Below are positions 58,095-64,000 of a DNA stretch of 64,000 nucleotides, in pieces. The stretch spans positions 59,217,048 to 59,281,047 of the forward strand of contig CM069447.1 of NCBI GenBank assembly GCA_035610835.1, read 5' to 3'. Every line of letters starts with the position of its first letter. Within the stretch, counting starts at the first letter, position 1. Position numbers and translations under genes: made by a program. Below the pieces are notes generated by a model. The model made no database searches, was not told where the DNA came from, and saw only the letters and a list, made by a program, of their open reading frames with translations. This stretch comes from Ophiura sarsii (taxonomy: Eukaryota; Echinodermata; Ophiuroidea; Amphilepidida; Ophiuridae).

Positions 58095-59994
58095 TTAATG
58101 CATTACGAGTATTGTTTTGATGTTTCCGTAATCAAGTACAATCATCATATGAATTCAATCACAAAAGAAATAGGGATAACATTCTCAAAAACAGGGAGCG
58201 GGTCTGTCTGAATCCGAGTCCTGAATATCAGACACCAACTTCTCAAATGACCTCACAACCGGCAATGTTTGGTTTTCCGTATTTAAAAATGTAAATAAGC
58301 TTGAAAAAGCTTAAATGTTACTATGCCCCTTAGAAAACTTTCCCCGAGATTTTTAGCGGTTTTGAACATATCGATCTTAACATCATTACCTGAAGACCTG
58401 AATGGATTAGAGACTGCAGTTAAAGTAGGCAAAAAAGAACATGTATAACATCCCCTCCCTCCCGCTTCCTTTTTTGGTTCCGCTTCAATTTTATTTTATT
58501 TTTTTATTTCAGTCATAACTTTTTTGTTCAGGGGTCTCAGAGTTTTTAAGATGCTTGCAACAGGTTTTTATCTGTCATACATTTTAAACAAGTTTGTAGT
58601 GACTAACACCCCAGAACCATGAAATAAAACAAATTAAAAAGGGCCTACTCCTGTTTAAGTTTATTGCTAACCAGGGCACTAAATAGAAGTGAGGGGAAAA
58701 GGGGCCTCGCCTCCATTCTTTTTTTTGAAAAGGTCCGGACGCTAAACACGCTGTGTGCTTTGTACTTTGCCTTATACATCCAGGGTTAGGGAACCAACGC
58801 TCACAACTCGCATTAAATAAAGGTCCATCTCACATTGTGGAAATACTCATAATAGATATGCTAAATAAGTACTGTTTTTAAAATGTTAAAGCTAAATGCA
58901 GATTTATTTATTATACGGCCGAGTGCACCAATGGCGAGTAGCTGAAAAATAGCGCTACCTCGCTAGTAACTGAGACGTGACCCAACATTTTGAGAGCACC
59001 AAACCGGGGTAAGCTACTAGGCTAGTAACTGGCGGGTAATTTACGCTGAATGTTATACCTCACCGGACCCAAGAGTAAGTTGGAGCATAAAAGTGTATGC
59101 TGTAACTAAACGACAATTTCTTATTTGCCCGATGGACGATTTATACATAGATATGATGTTCAGTGGCAGAATGTTATCATGCAATTTATTATCAATTTGT
59201 GTATAACAATGATACTCAATGATACATTTAAGACCAACTTCTTATAAAATATTTTAAAAATATCCACAATCATGCATACACAGTTGCAAAATGAGTTCAA
59301 ACAATCAAGCATCCAATCAAATCAATCAGCCAATAATTATTTAATTAATTAATACATTTATTAATTAAATAAAATAAAATCAAATAAATAAACGAATTCA
59401 TAAATAAATATGCCTATTGAATGAATATTATAAATAAAGTAAATAAAAGATGAATACAAAATAATAATACATAGGCCTACACATTTAATAAATCGATTGA
59501 TTAATGTCAATACCATACTGTAGTTCATAGAAATTGACTTACATTTTTTGAAGAAGAAAAAAAAGAGAAAAAAATGGTGCACTCGACCGATTGTGTTTTT
59601 GGGCCCACATTTTATTCATTTCCCCCATTTTTCTGGATAATTGAACAGAAAACCAAGCCAATGCGGTAAAAGTGGCACAAGGTATGTGAGACATTTTTTT
59701 CTCTTGACCTAGGCCAAATAAAAATTAGTGTTTTGTCCTCTAAACTTTTGAAAATAGCCTAGGATCATTTTTTGAAAGATTATTATAGTATGGGCATAGA
59801 AATGCCATTACATTCAAATTACACCATATCATTTGATCAAAAACCCGTATTTATGATAATTAAATCGAACCAAATAATTAGGTTGCCATGAACATGTTCA
59901 AGCGTGTGGGTGTTGCCAAATTATGCGTACAAGATTTCTTCAATATTACAGAGGATCTGTTATTGTTCGTGAACCAAACCTGCATACGTCTAAT
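58095..59994. other. No gene recognised
   Basis: AT-rich; 59340-59420 is dominated by AATTAATTAA and AAATAAA words. No exon, tRNA or inverted repeat is supported. Confidence 0.4.
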
Positions 59995-61715
59995 GGGGCA
60001 ATCACATGTATCCGTGTAAGCTGAGCGGCCCCTTACCGTGTGAAAAATGGGTGCGGACGGCGGCACACACGATGGGCCGTTTCCCGTCCGTTGAACACGT
60101 TCAGGGGACTTTGCCGGCCACCGGAGATTTGAACATGCTCAAAACGGTAAAAGCGGCGGCGAACGATAGGAGCCCGGTATGAAGACGGTATAAGGACGGC
60201 GCACCCTTTCGCACCCGTTTTACACACGTTTCGCACCCGTTTCACGCCCATTCGCAGGGCGGTGATGGACGGTAGCGACGCGGGCTGCGAATGGCCGCAT
60301 TCAGCCTGGTAACCGTTCGCGGAATGGACTCTCAGCAGGCATGTTGCAACTCTCTAAATGTAAAAGAGCTAAACCTCACTCTTTCGAGAGCTTTAGGAGG
60401 GACAGCTCTTTTTTTTTGGAGTGAAGTTCACTCTTAAAAGAGCGATCACTCTAAAAAGAGTTAAAATCACTTTGAAAAGAGTGGAAATCATTCTTAAAAG
60501 AGTAAAAAATCAATCTGAAAAGAGTGAAAAATCAATCTGAAAAGAGTGAAAAATCAATCCGAAAAGAGTGAACTTCACTTCCTAGAAGAGCCGTCCCTCC
60601 TAGAGCTCTCGAAAGAGTGAGGTTTTGTTCTTTTACATTTAGAGAGTATTATAGATGTTGGTCGTACGAATTCCGGAATGCGAATGAAGCGGCGAGTTTG
60701 AGCGCTCAGCTTTAAAAGGCGGTTTGATGATATAATCAAGACGTTTCGGCCGGTACCCAGGCGTTCCGACCGGTTAGGAGCCGGTATGGAGGTGGTATGC
60801 ACACGGTGATAACGGTAAGCTAGACCTGTATGAGGCAAGTGAGCCCGGTACCAGGCCGGTGAGAACCCGGTTCAGACCCGGTATAGAGCGGTATGGACCG
60901 AGGACCGGTGAGGAGGTGTTATGCACCCGGCGAGAACGGTAAGCTAGCCACGTATGAGGACGGTGAGCCCGGTACCAGGCCGGTGAGGATCCCGCATAGA
61001 CCCGGTATATAACGGTATGGACCCGGTTACCACCAACAAAAATCAATGAGCCCGTTGGCATTTTTTACTGATTGTTTGGACTCTGTTGTTTTTCTATTAG
61101 ACGGTAAGGTGGCCGCCTACCATTACCGCCCTGCGAACGGGCGCGAAACGGGTGCGCCGTCTGTATACCGTCCTCAAACCGGGCTCTCACCGTTTGCCGC
61201 CGCTTTTACTCACCCAGCAAGAGTTTTGAGAATGGTCAAACTTCCTGCCGGGCGCGGATGGCCGGCAATGTCCCCGGCAACGTGTTCAACGGACGGGAAA
61301 CGGCCCACCGTATGACATCACCGTGTGCCACCGTCTGCACCAATTTGTCACACGGTAATGGGCCGGCCAGCTCACACGAATACATGTGAGTACAAATGTA
61401 TTTTACAGAGATTTCTGGAATGTGAGCGAAGCGGCGAGCTTGAGCGCTCAGCTTATACAGGGCAGTTTGATGACGTTATCAAAGCGGTTCGGTCGGTACC
61501 CAAGCGTTTCGGCCGGTGAGGACCTGGTGAGGAGGTAGTATGAGCCCGGTTCCAGGCCGATAAGGACCCGGTATAGAACAGTATGAACCAGGTGACAAAA
61601 AAAATCAATACGGCCGTTGACATTTTTTGCTGATTGTTCACCGTGTTGGACTCTGTTGTTTTTCTATAAGACGGTAAGGGGCCGCCCAGCTCACATGGAT
61701 ACAGGTGATTGCCCC
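59995..61715. mobile_element. Word-array element, CCCGGTA/ACGGTA type
   Basis: The ends are GGGGCAATCACATGTATCCG and, inverted, GGATACAGGTGATTGCCCC; next to them are TAAGCTGAGCGGCCCCTTAC and GTAAGGGGCCGCCCAGCTCA. Inside are many copies of ACGGTA, CCCGGTA, ACCGGT, GGTATGGACC and complements at about 60030-60310, 60740-61030 and 61100-61600. A second end-like sequence (CACACGGTAATGGGCCGGCC) at about 61352 suggests an internal duplication. A different element is nested at 60349-60647. Richer in CpG than the surroundings. No protein is supported. Confidence 0.72.
60349..60647. mobile_element. Nested element, ACTCTTTT/AAAAGAGT word array
   Basis: Inverted ends of about 85 bases: ACTCTCTAAATGTAAAAGAG, CCTCACTCTTTCGAGAGCT and AGGAGGGAC are mirrored by GTCCCTCCTAGAGCTCTCG-AAAGAGTGAGG and CTTTTACATTTAGAGAGT. 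The interior repeats GAAAAGAGTG-AAAATCA units several times. It interrupts the CGGTA-type element, so it is younger. Confidence 0.85.
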
Positions 61716-62712
61716 ATAATAATCCCGTTGACACGGTTGATAATATACAGCCAAGCAATACTTTGTTGGACAGATTTAAGCACAGTACATATTATTGTAA
61801 TACAAAATATAAAATGCAGAATAAAACTCACCAAGACAGCAACAAACATTATCAAATACCTGTTTACTAAAACGTGCACGGTATCTTCGTACTTTATTGG
61901 ACATATTATTTAGATATGTGTTTTTGTTTGTTATATTGCTTGGAATAAAACGGAATAAGTAAGTTGATGTTCCATAAATCTTGAAACAAACAAACAAACA
62001 AACAAATAAATAAGCAAACAAACAAACAAACAAACACATCGACCTGTCTGTATAAAAAGAATAACTTCAACTTGTACCTTTTCATTCTTGTAATTTTTTA
62101 GGATAGTTTATTAACATATTAATGTTATGGTAGTGTTTTGTATTGTTTTTAGTACATTTTCTTGCGTAAAAGAGTGGTAAAGGTAAAAGTAACCTTATTA
62201 AAATCTAAATTTTGCTTGCAGGTGTTCTTTACCCTATTCAAATGGACTCGTAGCTTGATATTTATAGTTATTTGAATGATGCATAGTATCGCAATAAAAT
62301 GACAATTATTTTGTAACTTATTCTTTTGTTTGTTATTAATTTTAAAACTGCTATTTAAAAAAACATGAATGTACTCGTATTTGAATTTAATCGAATCGAA
62401 TTAAAACATGAACATATTCATATTGTGTATAAAATAAATTCCAATTAAAGTTGGTACGCCCCTCATCGCCATACATTAGGTGCTTTTTACCAACTATGTC
62501 GCCTATACGACTCAACGACCAGAGGGCGTCATCATCAACATCTGATGACGGCATCAATAACGTCTAGAAATACTAGCTCTGGACGAAACACAATCCCCTG
62601 AGGAAGACAACAGATTAGTTGTTAAAACCCGTATGGAAAGACAGTAAGTTTTTCCCTCCTACTTGGAATTTTCCAACGAATTCTTTAATATTTTTTCCTC
62701 AAAAGACCACAC
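61716..62712. other. No gene recognised; contains (CAAA)n
   Basis: A (CAAA)n run is at about 61985-62037. Nothing else is supported. Confidence 0.5.
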
Positions 62713-64000
62713 TTTTTTGGGGGATGCCACATCACTGCCCCCCCCCCCCCCCCCCCCCCATATATATACTTTAAATTGTTAATACAGATGCAAACGTAAT
62801 CATTATTGCACGGAATATATCGTTATCAATATGGATGCTAAAGATGGAATATTCAAAAACAGACACAAATTATCCAAAAACAACAAAACCACTTAGATAT
62901 TATATAGACTCTTGTTAACAAGATTGCAACGCATTGTTGATCTGCAAGGTGTTGAATTGGTTACAAATCTAAAATATTACCCCATTTCCTGAAAAATTCC
63001 CATCTCCGATTCGAACCTTTTAAAATAGCCTTGATTCTTAGTATTTTAAATACCTACTGAAAAACAAATACCACGCCACAAATTGCTACATCATTAAATT
63101 AATTATTTAGTATTTGTCTTAAAAGAAGATATCAATATTTAAATCGCGTCTCTAATGAAACCGTTATAACGACTAATGGTCGCGATAGGACTTTTAAAGT
63201 CTACTGCTACTAATACATTATAGGTTATTCAGCTGTAACGTAACAGCAGCCGAGCACACAAAAGCTTGCCTGCCTATGTGCGCGTGAATTGCCTGCCAAA
63301 CAAAAGTTTGCCTGCTGGTGTGCGCGTGAATTGCCTGCCAAACGCCTGCCTGGTGTGCGCACGCATTCGAAGGGGTGTTCATTATTATACCATACCAGTC
63401 ATCTATAACAAGCAGTAGTCAACACAACAGTTAATGCATGTTCCCCCATGCATGGGATGGAACCGGACCCTTAACATTATTTACCAACAAGAGGTGATTA
63501 GGTCTATAATTACTGAGATATATACATGTTTTGTGAACAATGTAGACGTCAAACATAGGAATATTTGTCTGGACTACCAACATGAATCTTGCAGTATATT
63601 TAATAGTTGCGGTATTTCTTGCAGGTATGTGTTGATTTACATGGACCTTACTGACAAATTCAACATTTTGGAAAGTGTACATTAATAGGAAACATAACTA
63701 CTCAGTATTTAGGGATATGAAAGTAAATATATTTGACCTTCATTCGTCAAAGTGTAAGACCACTCTGATGTCAACTCTTTGAAATACAAAGATTTGAATA
63801 GAGCGTGATCAGAACCAATTTGTCCCAATTTAAGCAATACAACATCAATGCGTTGCATTTGTTTGTTTGTTTGTGTGTTTGTTTGTTTACACGGTCTGGT
63901 ATACATTGTGTTCACTGTTTCCCTGCATGGAGTTTATTCTCCGAAATAATTTATGTTTGGTCAAACAAGTTCGGTTGAAGTCCATCTATTTACATTTGGC
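62713..64000 (+). repeat. Large duplicated segment, right copy (5' end of second gene)
   Basis: Direct copy of 2095-3300, reaching the window edge. It keeps the poly-C run (62738-62759), the 5' UTR-like block, the first exon, its donor and the start of the intronic inverted-repeat element. Differences are substitutions, small indels and an extra stretch at 63305-63418 made of CCTGCCAAAC and GTGCGCGTGAATTG repeats. Confidence 0.9.
63582..63624 (+). CDS. Exon 1 (signal peptide) of a second gene copy
   Basis: ATG at 63582 opens MNLAVYLIVAVFLA and ends in phase 1 at G|GTATGT, matching the exon at 2874-2916 in length, frame and donor with two conservative replacements. The rest of the gene must lie beyond the window. 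Intact start, frame and donor suggest that this copy is functional, at least at its 5' end. Confidence 0.75.

Noticed and set aside
60575..61061. Arg/Pro-rich minus-strand frames
   Set aside because: They are translations of the CGGTA word array.

Overview
This is a gene-poor, AT-rich window from a large, repeat-laden animal genome. HYR-domain exons, a CYP2-type fragment, a CR1-like LINE with a PHD finger and a 2A-like peptide, an RTE-like LINE and many short terminal-inverted-repeat elements point to a marine invertebrate deuterostome. An echinoderm is my best guess; hemichordate or cephalochordate is not excluded. There is no bacterial-style gene organisation, and most short open frames are chance.

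The main gene is on the + strand between 2874 and 21908. I see five exons: 2874-2916 (signal peptide), 5094-5294 (unrecognised Cys-containing domain), 14125-14367 (HYR), 16432-16665 (HYR) and 21727-21908 (10-Cys hevein-like domain plus stop). All internal junctions are phase 1. The lengths sum to 903 bases, exactly 301 codons including the stop, and every junction codon becomes Glu or Asp. The predicted product is a secreted protein of about 300 residues. Its first exon, upstream DNA and the start of intron 1 recur at 62713-64000 with a second signal-peptide exon at 63582-63624, so a second copy starts at the right edge. A dead copy of the terminal exon lies at 31897-32097, and another phase 1-1 exon at 39582-39854 shares Cys/Trp spacing with exon 2. 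The locus looks like a tandem family of secreted, exon-shuffled proteins, one member partly decayed.

Other coding traces are a broken CYP2-type P450 exon on the minus strand (34597-35383), a degenerate tRNA-Ser-like sequence (41621-41701), an RTE-like LINE 3' end with about 92 GAT units (11100-12053), a near-complete but frame-broken CR1-like LINE (47902-51380), and three further LINE fragments (23430-24045 +, 52560-53027 +, 55312-56885 -).

The rest is mostly non-autonomous DNA transposons, hairpins and tandem repeats. Several loci share one layout: two arrays of a short near-palindromic word, in both orientations, around a core, and three or four of them have terminal inverted repeats. They are at 1248-1634, 14496-15812, 25862-28021, 33782-34505 and 59995-61715, with a sixth type (60349-60647) nested in the last. 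Other notable structures are a 193-bp tandem array with alternating monomers (35775-36846), a nearly perfect 55-bp-arm hairpin (17398-17520), and many long pure C or G runs (14-37 bases). A 100-base gap lies at 51842-51941. No CRISPR, operon or functional RNA gene is evident.
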